Origin: Marinagarivorans sp.
GTDB taxonomy: Bacteria > Pseudomonadota > Gammaproteobacteria > Pseudomonadales > Cellvibrionaceae
DNA length: 64,000 nucleotides
Direction of reading: 5' to 3'
Assembly (NCBI GenBank): GCA_028281865.1
Contig: JANQJB010000074.1
Coordinates: forward strand, 37,520-101,519
The position numbers and the translations under genes are program-made. Position 1 is the stretch's first letter. The number at the start of each line of letters is the position of its first letter. The notes under the pieces are model-generated. The model worked only from the letters and a program-made list of their open reading frames with translations, had not been told where the DNA came from and ran no database searches. Below are positions 28,959 through 37,963 of this stretch, in pieces.

Positions 28959-31346
28959 ATGTCGGTTGATCTTAAACAGTTTCACCAGGTATTTATTGAA
29001 GAAAGCTTTGAAGGTTTAGACGCGATGGAAAACGCGTTAATGGAGTTAAACCCAGAGGCACCTGACAGCGAAACCATCAACACGATTTTTCGCTCTGCTC
29101 ATTCGATCAAGGGCGGTGCCGGTACTTTCGGTTTTAAGCGCCTTGCCGATTTTACGCATATTCTAGAGACATTACTCGATCAAATTCGTTCTAATAGCCG
29201 TGGTCTCGATACCAACTTAGTGAATTTGTTTTTGCAATCGGTTGATTGTATGCGTGAAATGTTGGATCTCATACAACAAGATTCGGAGGAGTATCCGGAG
29301 AGTGCTAGGGAACTTAAGCAAAAGTTTGAAGAAGTACTCAACGGGGACTCTAAGGTTGCAAGCAAGCCGGCTCAAAATAATGAGCAACAAAATGAAGATA
29401 AACCCGTCTGTAACATTCTGAGTCGCTATAAAACATGGTCGATTCAATTTCATCCTCACAGCGATATCATTCGTTCAGGTAACGATCCTTTACGTATATT
29501 GCGGGAATTAAGTCGTTTAGGAAAGCTCAATTGCACGCAGGTTTATTTTGATGCGCCAGGCTTGGCCGAGTTCGACCCCGATACGTGTTACTTAGCCTGG
29601 GATTTAGAGCTCAGAACTTCTGCAGATTTAAGCGAGATTGAAGAGGTGTTCGAGTGGGTCATTGATGATTCTTCTGTCGAGATAAAAGAAATTAAGAGCG
29701 ACTCAGTAGCTCATACTCGCGTGAATTTTAAACCCCACCAGGACATATATTTATCTGGAAATGACCCTTACAGAATTATTGAAGAATTACTTATCAATTT
29801 TGAAGTCATTGCGATCGATGTAATAACTGACCAATTGCCTGAGTTAAAGTCGTTTAATAGTGAACACTGCTATCTCAGTTGGTCCATCGATCTTGCCGGA
29901 TCTTTCTCTCAAGATGACGTGTTAAAAGCTTTCGAATGGGTTGTAGATGAAGCGGAGATAGGCTTTGAAAAAATCGAAGCTGACGAAGCAAAAGAACCTA
30001 ATCAGTCGGATGCGGAAAACGAGACTGATTCAAAGCCAGCTAACAGCAACAAAACACAGGCTGCGAGTGATAAAGCGCCGAGTTCTGGGAGAAAGTCTAC
30101 TAGTAGTGATGCTTCTTCTATCCGCGTCGGTATCGATAAAATCGATAACTTAATTAATATGGTGGGTGAACTTGTCATTACTCAATCGATGCTCGGGCAG
30201 CTCAGCACTGATTTTGAAATGAGTAAGATTCCTAAATTAATGGAAGGTCTGAGTCAATTGGAGCTCAATACGCGTGAATTACAAGAAAGCGTTATGCGTA
30301 TTCGGATGTTGCCGATTAGTTTTGCGTTTAGCCGCTTTCCTCGGATGGTCAGAGATCTCGGTCAACGTTTAGGTAAAAAAATTCATTTGGAAATGCGTGG
30401 TGAAAATACGGAACTTGACAAAACGGTTATGGAAAAAATTGGTGACCCTCTTGTCCATTTGGTCCGCAACGCAGTAGATCATGGTATTGAACTGCCTGAA
30501 CAGCGCCGCGCCGCCGGAAAAGATGAGGAAGGCCATATTATCCTTAACGCCTATCACCAAGGTGGAAATGTCAATATCGAAATTATCGATGACGGTAAAG
30601 GCCTCGATCGCAATGTGCTTATTGCAAAGGCGATCGACAAGGGTTTACTGAGTGAGCAGGATGCCTTTGCGCTATCTGATGAGCAAGCATTTGATTTGAT
30701 TTTTCACGCAGGTTTTTCGACAGCCAAAGAAGTTAGCGATGTGTCTGGTCGTGGTGTCGGTATGGATGTCGTGAAAAAGAATATTCATGCGTTGAACGGT
30801 AATATTGAATTACATTCCAAAATGGGTGAAGGGTCTAAGATAAAAATAAGCTTACCGCTCACGCTGGCAATTCTCGACGGTCAACTCGTTAGTGTCTGTG
30901 ATCAAACGTATATATTCCCAATAGTTTCGATTATCGAATCCATGCAATACAAGCGCGAAGCGGTTAACGATATAGCCGGTGGTTGTAGCGTTTTCATGCT
31001 GCGAGACGAATACGTGCCGGTCATAAAACTGCACGATATATTTAATATTTCGAAAGAAAAAAATAGCGAATCTCAAGAGCTGATGGTCGTAGTGGAGAGT
31101 GAGGGAGAAAAAGTTGGACTTGTTGTCGATGAGTTGCAAGCTCAACAGCAAGTTGTTATCAAAAGCTTGGAAGAAAACTATCACAGAGTTGAAGGTGTAT
31201 CAGGGGCAACAATCCTGGGCGATGGAACGGTAGCCTTAATCCTCGATATTCCTGGAATTGTTCGCCTTGCGGGAATAGATAAAGTAAATGAGCAGGTGCG
31301 GGAACTGACTTTTGCTCACAAGAATCAGGAAAAAAAATCTGCCTAA
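28959..31346 (+). CDS. cheA: Chemotaxis histidine kinase CheA (second system)
   Basis: 795 residues. An Hpt domain has His48 in FRSAHSIKGGAGTFGF. The region normally holding P2 contains two tandem copies of a roughly 90-residue module: each has an ..F.PH.DI..SGNDP.RI..EL start and a CYL.W.(I/L)L ... FEWV.D end (about 153-243 and 255-345). Then come a linker, the dimerisation helices, the kinase domain (LVHLVRNAVDHGIE N box, IDDGKGLD, GRGVGMDVVKKN G boxes) and the CheW-like regulatory domain. It autophosphorylates under receptor control and passes phosphate to CheY and CheB of the same cluster. Confidence 0.95.
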   Translation: MSVDLKQFHQVFIEESFEGLDAMENALMELNPEAPDSETINTIFRSAHSIKGGAGTFGFKRLADFTHILETLLDQIRSNSRGLDTNLVNLFLQSVDCMREMLDLIQQDSEEYPESARELKQKFEEVLNGDSKVASKPAQNNEQQNEDKPVCNILSRYKTWSIQFHPHSDIIRSGNDPLRILRELSRLGKLNCTQVYFDAPGLAEFDPDTCYLAWDLELRTSADLSEIEEVFEWVIDDSSVEIKEIKSDSVAHTRVNFKPHQDIYLSGNDPYRIIEELLINFEVIAIDVITDQLPELKSFNSEHCYLSWSIDLAGSFSQDDVLKAFEWVVDEAEIGFEKIEADEAKEPNQSDAENETDSKPANSNKTQAASDKAPSSGRKSTSSDASSIRVGIDKIDNLINMVGELVITQSMLGQLSTDFEMSKIPKLMEGLSQLELNTRELQESVMRIRMLPISFAFSRFPRMVRDLGQRLGKKIHLEMRGENTELDKTVMEKIGDPLVHLVRNAVDHGIELPEQRRAAGKDEEGHIILNAYHQGGNVNIEIIDDGKGLDRNVLIAKAIDKGLLSEQDAFALSDEQAFDLIFHAGFSTAKEVSDVSGRGVGMDVVKKNIHALNGNIELHSKMGEGSKIKISLPLTLAILDGQLVSVCDQTYIFPIVSIIESMQYKREAVNDIAGGCSVFMLRDEYVPVIKLHDIFNISKEKNSESQELMVVVESEGEKVGLVVDELQAQQQVVIKSLEENYHRVEGVSGATILGDGTVALILDIPGIVRLAGIDKVNEQVRELTFAHKNQEKKSA

Positions 31347-31370
31347 TGTGAAAATGCATGAGAGAGAACT

Positions 31371-31922
31371 ATGCAAATTGATCAAAATAGAATTGACGTA
31401 AAAGTTCAGCAAAATGGTGAACACGAAGACAGCAGCGATACAAACGATCAGTATTTGACTTTCATTATGGCTGATGAAGAGTACGGTGTTGATATTTTGT
31501 GTGTACAAGAGATTAGAGGTTGGGAGTCGGCTACGCCGTTACCTAATGCACCGGCACACATCAAAGGCGTAATTAATTTACGCGGTACGATTGTACCGAT
31601 TGTCGATTTGCGTCAGTGCTTTGGTATGGAGGCAATCGACTATACACCGGTGACAGTTGTAATCGTTTTAAAAGTTTATAGTGATGATGGCGACCGTGTT
31701 ATGGGAATAGTGGTTGATGCGGTTTCAGATGTTTATTCACTTTCGGAGTCTGATATGCGCCCCGCACCTGACTTAGGTGATGCAATCAATACGGAGTTTA
31801 TACGTGGTTTGGTTAATGTCGATGAAAAAATGGTTATCTTACTCGATATTAATCGCTTGCTTAATTTGGATGACATTCCAAATTTAAATACGTTAAAAGA
31901 TGCAGTCGCATTGAGCGCCTAA
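31371..31922 (+). CDS. cheW: Chemotaxis coupling protein CheW (second system)
   Basis: 183 residues, a single CheW domain with a 25-residue N-terminal extension. Motifs are [40 protein letters not shown] and [20 protein letters not shown]. It couples the PAS-rich receptor encoded next to the CheA encoded upstream. It differs from the CheW at 0.2 kb in its N-terminal extension, which fits service in a separate array. Confidence 0.94.
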   Translation: MQIDQNRIDVKVQQNGEHEDSSDTNDQYLTFIMADEEYGVDILCVQEIRGWESATPLPNAPAHIKGVINLRGTIVPIVDLRQCFGMEAIDYTPVTVVIVLKVYSDDGDRVMGIVVDAVSDVYSLSESDMRPAPDLGDAINTEFIRGLVNVDEKMVILLDINRLLNLDDIPNLNTLKDAVALSA

Positions 31923-31933
31923 CGGAGATAATA

Positions 31934-34663
31934 ATGAAAATGTTATTAAATAAACTTGGTCTCGTTGGCGGTTGCCAGGAAAAAGCCGACAAGCTTGCAG
32001 CGCTCGACCAAGTTCAGTCAGTAATTGAGTTTTCGATGGATGGAACAATATTACACGCGAATGAAAACTTTCTTAATACCATGGGCTATCGCTTGGAGGA
32101 GATAGTCGGTAAACATCACAGTATGTTTGTTAAAGAAGAAGATCGCGCCGCGCAAGAATATCGAAGCTTCTGGGACGCTTTAAATCGAGGTGAAAGTCGT
32201 ATCGCTGAATATCCTCGTGTTGGCAAGGGCGGCAAAGAAATTTGGCTGTGGGGATCTTACAACCCATTAATGGATGGCAACGGAAAGCCTTATAAAATCA
32301 TTGAATTTGCTAATAACATCACGGAAACAAAACGCGAACAGGAACAGCAGAAAAAAAATGCTGATATTGCCAACGCATTGCGACTCTGCCAGGCAAACGT
32401 CATGCTGGCCGACGAGAATATGACTGTTGTTTATATGAATGATACTTTAAAGGAAATGCTAAAAAGTCGCGAATCAGAACTGCGTGCAGTCCTACCGCAA
32501 TTTAGTGTCGAAAAGCTAATAGGAACCTGCGTCGATGATTTTCACGTTAATCCAAGCCATCAAAGATCGATGATGGCAAACTTAAAAGAACCGTATAAAA
32601 CTGATTTAAATATTGAAGATCTTACCTTCGGCCTGATTGCTTCTCCATGGTTTGATGTAAGCGGAAACAAAATTGGTATCGTAGTTGAATGGGAAGATAA
32701 AACAGAAAAAGTTAAGCAAGAGAGAGAACTTGCGGAAGAAGCTGCCCGCAATTTACGCATACGTCAGGCGCTAGATGTATGTGATACATCGGTAATGCTT
32801 GCCGACGATGATTTAAATATCATTTATATGAACGACGCTGTAACAAATATGTTGACTGACCGTGAAACAGAGCTGCGCTCGGCTCTACCGAATTTTAATA
32901 GTAAGAGCTTGCTTGGCCAGTGCGTTGACTCTTTCCATAAAAATCCTTCGCACCAGCGCACAATGTTACGCAATTTGCGCGAGGTGTATAAGACTGATAT
33001 TAATGTGGCCGGACTTACTTTTGGTTTGATAGCGACACCGTTGTTTAATAAACAGGGTGATCGGCTCGGCACAGTGGTTGAATGGGATGATAAAACCGAG
33101 AGACTCGAAAAAGAAGTAGAGGAAAAACGCGTCGCAAATGAAAATGCGCGGGTACGCTTAGCGCTCGACACAGTAACGGCAAATGTCATGATTGCCGACA
33201 AAGATTCGAGCATTATATATGCAAATAACGCGTTGTCGGAAATGATGAAAACAGCGGAATCCGACCTTAAAAAAGTACTTTCAAATTTTGATGCGTCTAA
33301 CTTGATTGGGAAAAATATGGATGTTTTCCATAAAAATCCTGCGCATCAACGGGGTTTGATTGAAAATCTTCGCGATACATATAAAGGTAAAGCTGAGGTT
33401 GGCGGTCGCACATTTTCGGTCATTGCTACACCGATAATTGTTCAAGGTGAACGCTTGGGTACGGTAATCGAGTGGGACGATCGTACAGATGAAGTTGGAA
33501 TTGAGCGTGAAATAGATGAAATGGTTGACGCAGCTTCAACAGGTGATTTCACAAAACAAATTTCACTTGATGGTAAGGTAGGCTTTGTTGCTAGCTTGAG
33601 TAGAGGACTCAATGAATTAGTTAGTACCATAGAAGTTTCTATGAACGATGTGTTGCGAATGCTCGGTGCTATGGCTCGTGGTGATTTGACTGAGAGAATT
33701 ACGCGTGATTACCAGGGCTCGTTTGGTCAGCTAAAACACGACGCGAATTTGACAGCAGATAAGTTGACAGAAATTATCGGAAGTATTCGTACTTCTGCGC
33801 GCTCAATTAATTCAGCCGCAAATGAAATTGCACAAGGCAATACAGATTTAAGTCAGAGAACTGAAGAGCAAGCTTCGTCGCTTGAAGAAACAGCGTCGAG
33901 TATGGAAGAGATGACCTCTACCGTTCGGCAGAGTGCAGACAATGCCATGCAGGCAAATCGTTTATCTTCAGAAGCTCAAAATAAAGCGAAGAAAGGTGGC
34001 GAAGTTGTAGAAAATGCCATCGGTGCTATGGAAGAGATCAATGCTTCGAGCAAAAAAATTAGCGATATTATCAGTGTCATTGATGAGATCGCCTTCCAAA
34101 CCAACTTGCTTGCTTTGAATGCCGCTGTGGAAGCAGCAAGAGCGGGTGAACAGGGACGCGGTTTTGCCGTTGTCGCAGGCGAGGTGAGAAATCTTGCTCA
34201 ACGTTCTGCTGGTGCCGCAAAAGAAATTAAGGAATTAATACGTGATAGCGTGGAAAAAGTGCAAGACGGACAAGAGCTGGTAAATGCTTCCGGAGAAACG
34301 CTCTCTTCCATCGTCGGAGCTGTAGAAGATGTTTGCATTATGATGCAGGATATTTCTGATGCAGCCCAAGAACAAACCTCGGGTATTGAACAAGTTAATA
34401 CGGCGATATCGCAAATGGATGAGATGACTCAACAAAATGCGGCGCTTGTTGAGGAAGCTTCGGCGGCGGGGCAGGCGATGGCAGAGCAGGCGACGGCGCT
34501 AAGCGAAATGGTACAGTTTTTTAGTGTTTCCGACAGCTTAGATCACCCAGTCGATGATACTCCCGTATATTCTCGTACTGAAAAAAATGTTGAAAGCCGA
34601 GTAGTAACCCAGACGACCGCGCCAGCACCTCAGCCTGATGAGGATGATTGGCAAGACTTTTAG
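31934..34663 (+). CDS. Soluble PAS-rich chemoreceptor with CheR-binding pentapeptide
   Basis: 909 residues without membrane helices. A leading PAS domain (about 25-137, [20 protein letters not shown]) is followed by three tandem copies of another PAS-like unit at about 148-260, 277-391 and 407-521, each with MLADxxxxxxYMND-type starts, HxNPxHQR centres and VxEWxDxTE ends. A HAMP-like pair and the signalling hairpin ([20 protein letters not shown]) follow. The last five residues are DWQDF, matching the aromatic-x-x-aromatic tether that binds CheR. It resembles Aer-2/McpB of the P. aeruginosa Che2 cluster in context and tail but not in PAS number. The signal is probably cytoplasmic; haem or flavin binding cannot be judged. 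Confidence 0.92.
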   Translation: MKMLLNKLGLVGGCQEKADKLAALDQVQSVIEFSMDGTILHANENFLNTMGYRLEEIVGKHHSMFVKEEDRAAQEYRSFWDALNRGESRIAEYPRVGKGGKEIWLWGSYNPLMDGNGKPYKIIEFANNITETKREQEQQKKNADIANALRLCQANVMLADENMTVVYMNDTLKEMLKSRESELRAVLPQFSVEKLIGTCVDDFHVNPSHQRSMMANLKEPYKTDLNIEDLTFGLIASPWFDVSGNKIGIVVEWEDKTEKVKQERELAEEAARNLRIRQALDVCDTSVMLADDDLNIIYMNDAVTNMLTDRETELRSALPNFNSKSLLGQCVDSFHKNPSHQRTMLRNLREVYKTDINVAGLTFGLIATPLFNKQGDRLGTVVEWDDKTERLEKEVEEKRVANENARVRLALDTVTANVMIADKDSSIIYANNALSEMMKTAESDLKKVLSNFDASNLIGKNMDVFHKNPAHQRGLIENLRDTYKGKAEVGGRTFSVIATPIIVQGERLGTVIEWDDRTDEVGIEREIDEMVDAASTGDFTKQISLDGKVGFVASLSRGLNELVSTIEVSMNDVLRMLGAMARGDLTERITRDYQGSFGQLKHDANLTADKLTEIIGSIRTSARSINSAANEIAQGNTDLSQRTEEQASSLEETASSMEEMTSTVRQSADNAMQANRLSSEAQNKAKKGGEVVENAIGAMEEINASSKKISDIISVIDEIAFQTNLLALNAAVEAARAGEQGRGFAVVAGEVRNLAQRSAGAAKEIKELIRDSVEKVQDGQELVNASGETLSSIVGAVEDVCIMMQDISDAAQEQTSGIEQVNTAISQMDEMTQQNAALVEEASAAGQAMAEQATALSEMVQFFSVSDSLDHPVDDTPVYSRTEKNVESRVVTQTTAPAPQPDEDDWQDF

Positions 34664-34685
34664 TACAAAAATATAACCGGAGCCT

Positions 34686-34727
34686 TTATTAAATTCGTTG
34701 CTAAACCTTAGGCAATGAATTTAATAA
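34686..34727 (+). other. Strong hairpin between mcp and cheR
   Basis: TTATTAAATTCGTTGC pairs with GGCAATGAATTTAATAA, 15 of 16 positions, across a 9-base loop (arms 34686-34701 and 34711-34727). No T-run follows on the + strand, so it is more likely an RNA processing or stability element than a terminator. It sits in the 117-base gap inside the operon. Confidence 0.5.
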
Positions 34728-34780
34728 GCTTACTTCGACAATAGTTGGATATATTTTAAAAAGTGAGTTGAGTAAAATCC

Positions 34781-35617
34781 ATGGGTGAGCAGGCGTTTTT
34801 AGATCGCGAATTTCCGATGACGTCGGCGAACTTTGCCTACATCAAAAAACGTGTTTACGGCCTGACCGGTATCAACTTATCAGACCACAAGCGCAGCATG
34901 GTTTATGGCCGTTTAGCGAGGCGTTTGCGCGCGCTTGGAATGCGTAATTTCGATGAGTATTGTAGAATCTTAGAGGATGATAATAGCAAGGAATTGCATG
35001 ATTTTATCAACGCAATAACAACAAATCTTACCTCTTTTTTTCGTGAAAACCACCATTTTGAATATTTAAAATCTACCTTGCTGCCAGAATTGATGCAGCG
35101 CAATATTCGCACAAAAAAAATAAGAGTTTGGTCTGCAGGTTGTTCGACGGGAGAAGAGCCGCATTCTATTGCGATGGTGCTTAAATCATTTGCCAGTCTA
35201 TCGAACTGGGATATCAAAGTATTGGCTACTGACCTCGACTCCAATGTTGTCGCTCACGGTCGCGCAGGTGTTTACGCTGCAGAACGTGTTGAAACAGTCC
35301 CGGAGCAATACGGAAAATATGTTAAAAAAAATAAACATGATCATAGTTACTGTGTTGATGATGAAGTTCGTCAGCTTATTACATTTAATCAGCTGAATTT
35401 GTTGAACGAATGGCCGATGAAGGGGAAGTTCGATATTATCTTTTGTCGCAATGTTGTCATATATTTTGATATGGAGACCCAAAAAACACTGTTTGATCGC
35501 TATGCCGATGTTTTAACGCCGAATGGTCACTTATTTATTGGTCACTCGGAAAATTTGAATAAAGTGTGTGACCGCTTTAATACCTTGGGAAGGACAATTT
35601 ATCAACGCACCAAATAA
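34781..35617 (+). CDS. cheR: Chemoreceptor methyltransferase CheR
   Basis: 278 residues. The N-terminal CheR helical domain (YIKKRVYGLTGINLSDHKRS) is followed by TTNLTSFFREN and the SAM-binding RVWSAGCSTGEEPHSIAMVL, then FDIIFCRNVVIYFDMETQ. It methylates receptor glutamates with S-adenosylmethionine. The receptor next door ends in DWQDF, a CheR-docking pentapeptide, so this CheR is probably specialised for it. The end of the gene overlaps the start of cheD by 50 bases. Confidence 0.95.
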   Translation: MGEQAFLDREFPMTSANFAYIKKRVYGLTGINLSDHKRSMVYGRLARRLRALGMRNFDEYCRILEDDNSKELHDFINAITTNLTSFFRENHHFEYLKSTLLPELMQRNIRTKKIRVWSAGCSTGEEPHSIAMVLKSFASLSNWDIKVLATDLDSNVVAHGRAGVYAAERVETVPEQYGKYVKKNKHDHSYCVDDEVRQLITFNQLNLLNEWPMKGKFDIIFCRNVVIYFDMETQKTLFDRYADVLTPNGHLFIGHSENLNKVCDRFNTLGRTIYQRTK

Positions 35618-36266
35618 CGTAAAAAAAATATCGCCTCGTCAACCGCTGCCGAAACCTCTAGCTGGTTTTGATCATGTTCATCGATATTGGGATAGGCGTA
35701 TGAATTTACCCGCTGCAAAAATATTGCCGGGAGAATGTTATGTTAGTGATAAAGGTGAGCTTATTGCTACGGTGCTCGGTTCGTGTATTGCTGCATGCAT
35801 TCGAGACAAAAAGATTGGTATCGGCGGAATGAATCATTTTATGTTGCCTGTGCAGCAAGGGGATAAAGGTATAGATCGCACAGACTCGATAAACCCCGCA
35901 TTGTGCTACGGCAACTGGGCGATGGAGTTTCTTATTAACGCTATTTTAAAACAGGGCGGAAAAAAAGAAAATTTTGAAGTCAAACTGTTTGGTGGCGGCA
36001 AAGTTATCTCAACGATGACCCATATTGATGTGGGAGGGCGCAACATTCAGTTTGTAAAGCACTTTATTGAACAGGAAGGTTTAGATGTTGCCGCGCAGGA
36101 TCTCGGTGGCAGCTTGCCGCGCAAAGTCTTATATTTCCCCGACACGGGAGCCGTAAAAATGCGCGCGCTTAGACGCGTTGATAACAATACCGTGTGTGAG
36201 CGAGAACGTAATTATATGGATTCCATGACGCAAAAACCGTCATCGGGTGACGTGGAACTATTTTAA
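35568..36266 (+). CDS. cheD: Receptor deamidase CheD
   Basis: 232 residues from GTG 35568. The GTG is preferred although it overlaps cheR, because residues 28-45 (LPKPLAGFDHVHRYWDRRMN) are conserved in CheD homologues and precede the first ATG at 35700. The catalytic Cys is in ATVLGSCIAACI, with His in GGMNHFMLP and Thr in the later TMTHIDVGG region. It deamidates receptor glutamines. An extended C-terminus holds CERERNY. Confidence 0.93.
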   Translation: MTALIPWEGQFINAPNNVKKISPRQPLPKPLAGFDHVHRYWDRRMNLPAAKILPGECYVSDKGELIATVLGSCIAACIRDKKIGIGGMNHFMLPVQQGDKGIDRTDSINPALCYGNWAMEFLINAILKQGGKKENFEVKLFGGGKVISTMTHIDVGGRNIQFVKHFIEQEGLDVAAQDLGGSLPRKVLYFPDTGAVKMRALRRVDNNTVCERERNYMDSMTQKPSSGDVELF

Positions 36267-36279
36267 GATCGGATATTTT

Positions 36280-37332
36280 ATGCAAAAACCAAAAATAAAA
36301 GCTCTTATCATCGATGATTCTGCATACTTAAGGGCCATTTTGCGTGAAATGATTGATAGTGATGAGCGCTTTGAAGTCGTTGCGGTTGCTCGCGATCCCT
36401 ACGAAGCGCGTGAGTTGATTAAAAAGCATAACCCGGATGTGTTGACACTCGATATTGAAATGCCGCGTATGAACGGCATTACTTTTTTAAAGAATTTAAT
36501 GCGACTGCGTCCGATGCCGGTTGTCATGGTGTCCACGTTAACGCAAGTTGGAGCTCCGGCCACTTTAGAAGCGTTGGAATTGGGGGCTGTTGATTTTATT
36601 TCAAAACCGAGCTCCGGCGAAGACGCGGAACTGATGCATTACAAGGATGAAATATTAAATAAAATTTTTTGGGCATCTAAAGCCAATATTAACGCGGTTG
36701 GCGACGAGGAAAAAAAGAAACGCCCGAGTTCAAGTACTGTTGCGCCAAGAGGGGAATTAAAAGCCGGGTACATTTGTACTATTGGAGCGTCGACCGGTGG
36801 CACAGAGGCGATTCGCAAGGTTGTTTGTGGTTTGCCCGATGTTTGTCCTCCGATACTTGTTTCGCAGCATATTCCTGCAACTTTTAGTCTTTCATTTGCC
36901 AAGCGTGTCAATGGTCAGACCAACTTAAATGTTCACGAGGCTCAAGACGGACAGGAAATTTTGCCTAATAATGTTTATATCGCTCCGGGGCATTCGCACT
37001 TAAAAATGTCGAAACGTGGTTCGAGATATTTCTGTGTGCTCGATCAGGGTCCTTTAGTTAATCGACATCGCCCAGCTGTGGAAGTAATGTACGATTCTGT
37101 AAATGATTGCTGTGGTGAGAATGCGCTAGGCGTACTGTTAACAGGTATGGGAAACGATGGCGCAGAGGCTTTGCTGCGAATGAAACAGGCCGGCTGTACG
37201 ACAGTTGCGCAGGATGAAGAAACCTCTGTCGTTTGGGGGATGCCTGGTTCGGCCTATAAAATAGGCGCCGTTGATCACTTATTGTGTCTCGATAAAATCG
37301 CAAATTTTATTGTCAAGCAAGCATATACCTAA
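36280..37332 (+). CDS. cheB: Receptor methylesterase CheB
   Basis: 350 residues from ATG 36280; a GTG frame from 36247 lies inside cheD and is unlikely. Receiver domain with Asp58 in VLTLDIEMPRMNG, then a linker and the methylesterase domain with the catalytic triad Ser in GASTGGTEAI, His in LVSQHIPATFS and Asp in GMGNDGAEAL. It removes receptor methyl groups when phosphorylated by CheA. Last gene of the inserted chemosensory operon. Confidence 0.95.
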   Translation: MQKPKIKALIIDDSAYLRAILREMIDSDERFEVVAVARDPYEARELIKKHNPDVLTLDIEMPRMNGITFLKNLMRLRPMPVVMVSTLTQVGAPATLEALELGAVDFISKPSSGEDAELMHYKDEILNKIFWASKANINAVGDEEKKKRPSSSTVAPRGELKAGYICTIGASTGGTEAIRKVVCGLPDVCPPILVSQHIPATFSLSFAKRVNGQTNLNVHEAQDGQEILPNNVYIAPGHSHLKMSKRGSRYFCVLDQGPLVNRHRPAVEVMYDSVNDCCGENALGVLLTGMGNDGAEALLRMKQAGCTTVAQDEETSVVWGMPGSAYKIGAVDHLLCLDKIANFIVKQAYT

Positions 37333-37606
37333 ATATAAAGTATTCTTTACGGTCGTGTTTGCAGCATACGCTCGATTATTGGGAAAGATTTTGCTATATC
37401 TGTTTTTCTCGGCATTTGACTGAGGCCGAGGGAAAGGCTTAAATTTGCTGTGGTTTATAGCGGTAATCGGCTAAAGCTTGGTCTATGCTTTAGAAGGAAA
37501 GGTATAATATCCGGTACGCCGCGAGCTGACCTTGGAAAGGTTGGTTGTTTTGGATTCGGCGACAGGATTTAATATACTTTAATTTTTCGTCATGAGGAGA
37601 AGATTC
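37333..37606 (+). promoter_or_regulatory. Promoter region of the hsbA-hsbR-hptB module
   Basis: 274-bp gap. A TATAAT box lies at 37503-37508. Just upstream is a perfect inverted repeat CTAAAGC...GCTTTAG (37471-37477 and 37487-37493) that would overlap the -35 area, a suitable operator position. No good -35 hexamer is seen, so activator dependence is possible. AGGAGA precedes the hsbA start. Confidence 0.45.
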
Positions 37607-37915
37607 ATGTCAATTAATTCATCTGTATCGCAAGATGGTGATATCCTTACGATATCTGTCGACGGTCGGTTCGACGCAAGTTCGTTGGATGAATTCCGTA
37701 ATTGTTACGAAAGTGCCGATACAGGAAAGATCAAGGGCTACGATGTCGATTTAAAAAATGCTGAGTACCTGGATAGTTCAGCTTTGGGAATGTTGCTAGT
37801 CTTGCGTGATTTTGCCGGCGGTGAAAGTGCCCAAATAACAATTTCGAACTGCTCGCAAGAAGTTAAAAAGATTTTCGCCATTTCTAGTTTTGAAAAACTC
37901 TTCACTATCCAATAA
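37607..37915 (+). CDS. hsbA: HsbA-like STAS anti-anti-sigma factor
   Basis: 102 residues from ATG 37607 (AGGAGA 8 bases upstream). Anti-sigma antagonist fold with ILTISVDGRFDASSLDEF and the acceptor-serine motif AEYLDSSALGML. In P. aeruginosa HsbA binds the anti-sigma factor FlgM when unphosphorylated and so frees FliA. The gene is followed by an HsbR-like phosphatase/kinase and an HptB-like protein, the same three genes as PA3347-PA3345. The name rests on that gene order, since STAS proteins are hard to tell apart by sequence. Confidence 0.8.
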   Translation: MSINSSVSQDGDILTISVDGRFDASSLDEFRNCYESADTGKIKGYDVDLKNAEYLDSSALGMLLVLRDFAGGESAQITISNCSQEVKKIFAISSFEKLFTIQ

Positions 37916-37963
37916 CTAGAGTAAGCTCAGATTTCGCACGATTATCTGAGATAGGTAGCGAAG

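Noticed and set aside
35700..36266. ATG 35700 as the cheD start
   Set aside because: It would remove conserved CheD residues (PLAGFDHVHRYW) upstream; GTG 35568 is preferred.
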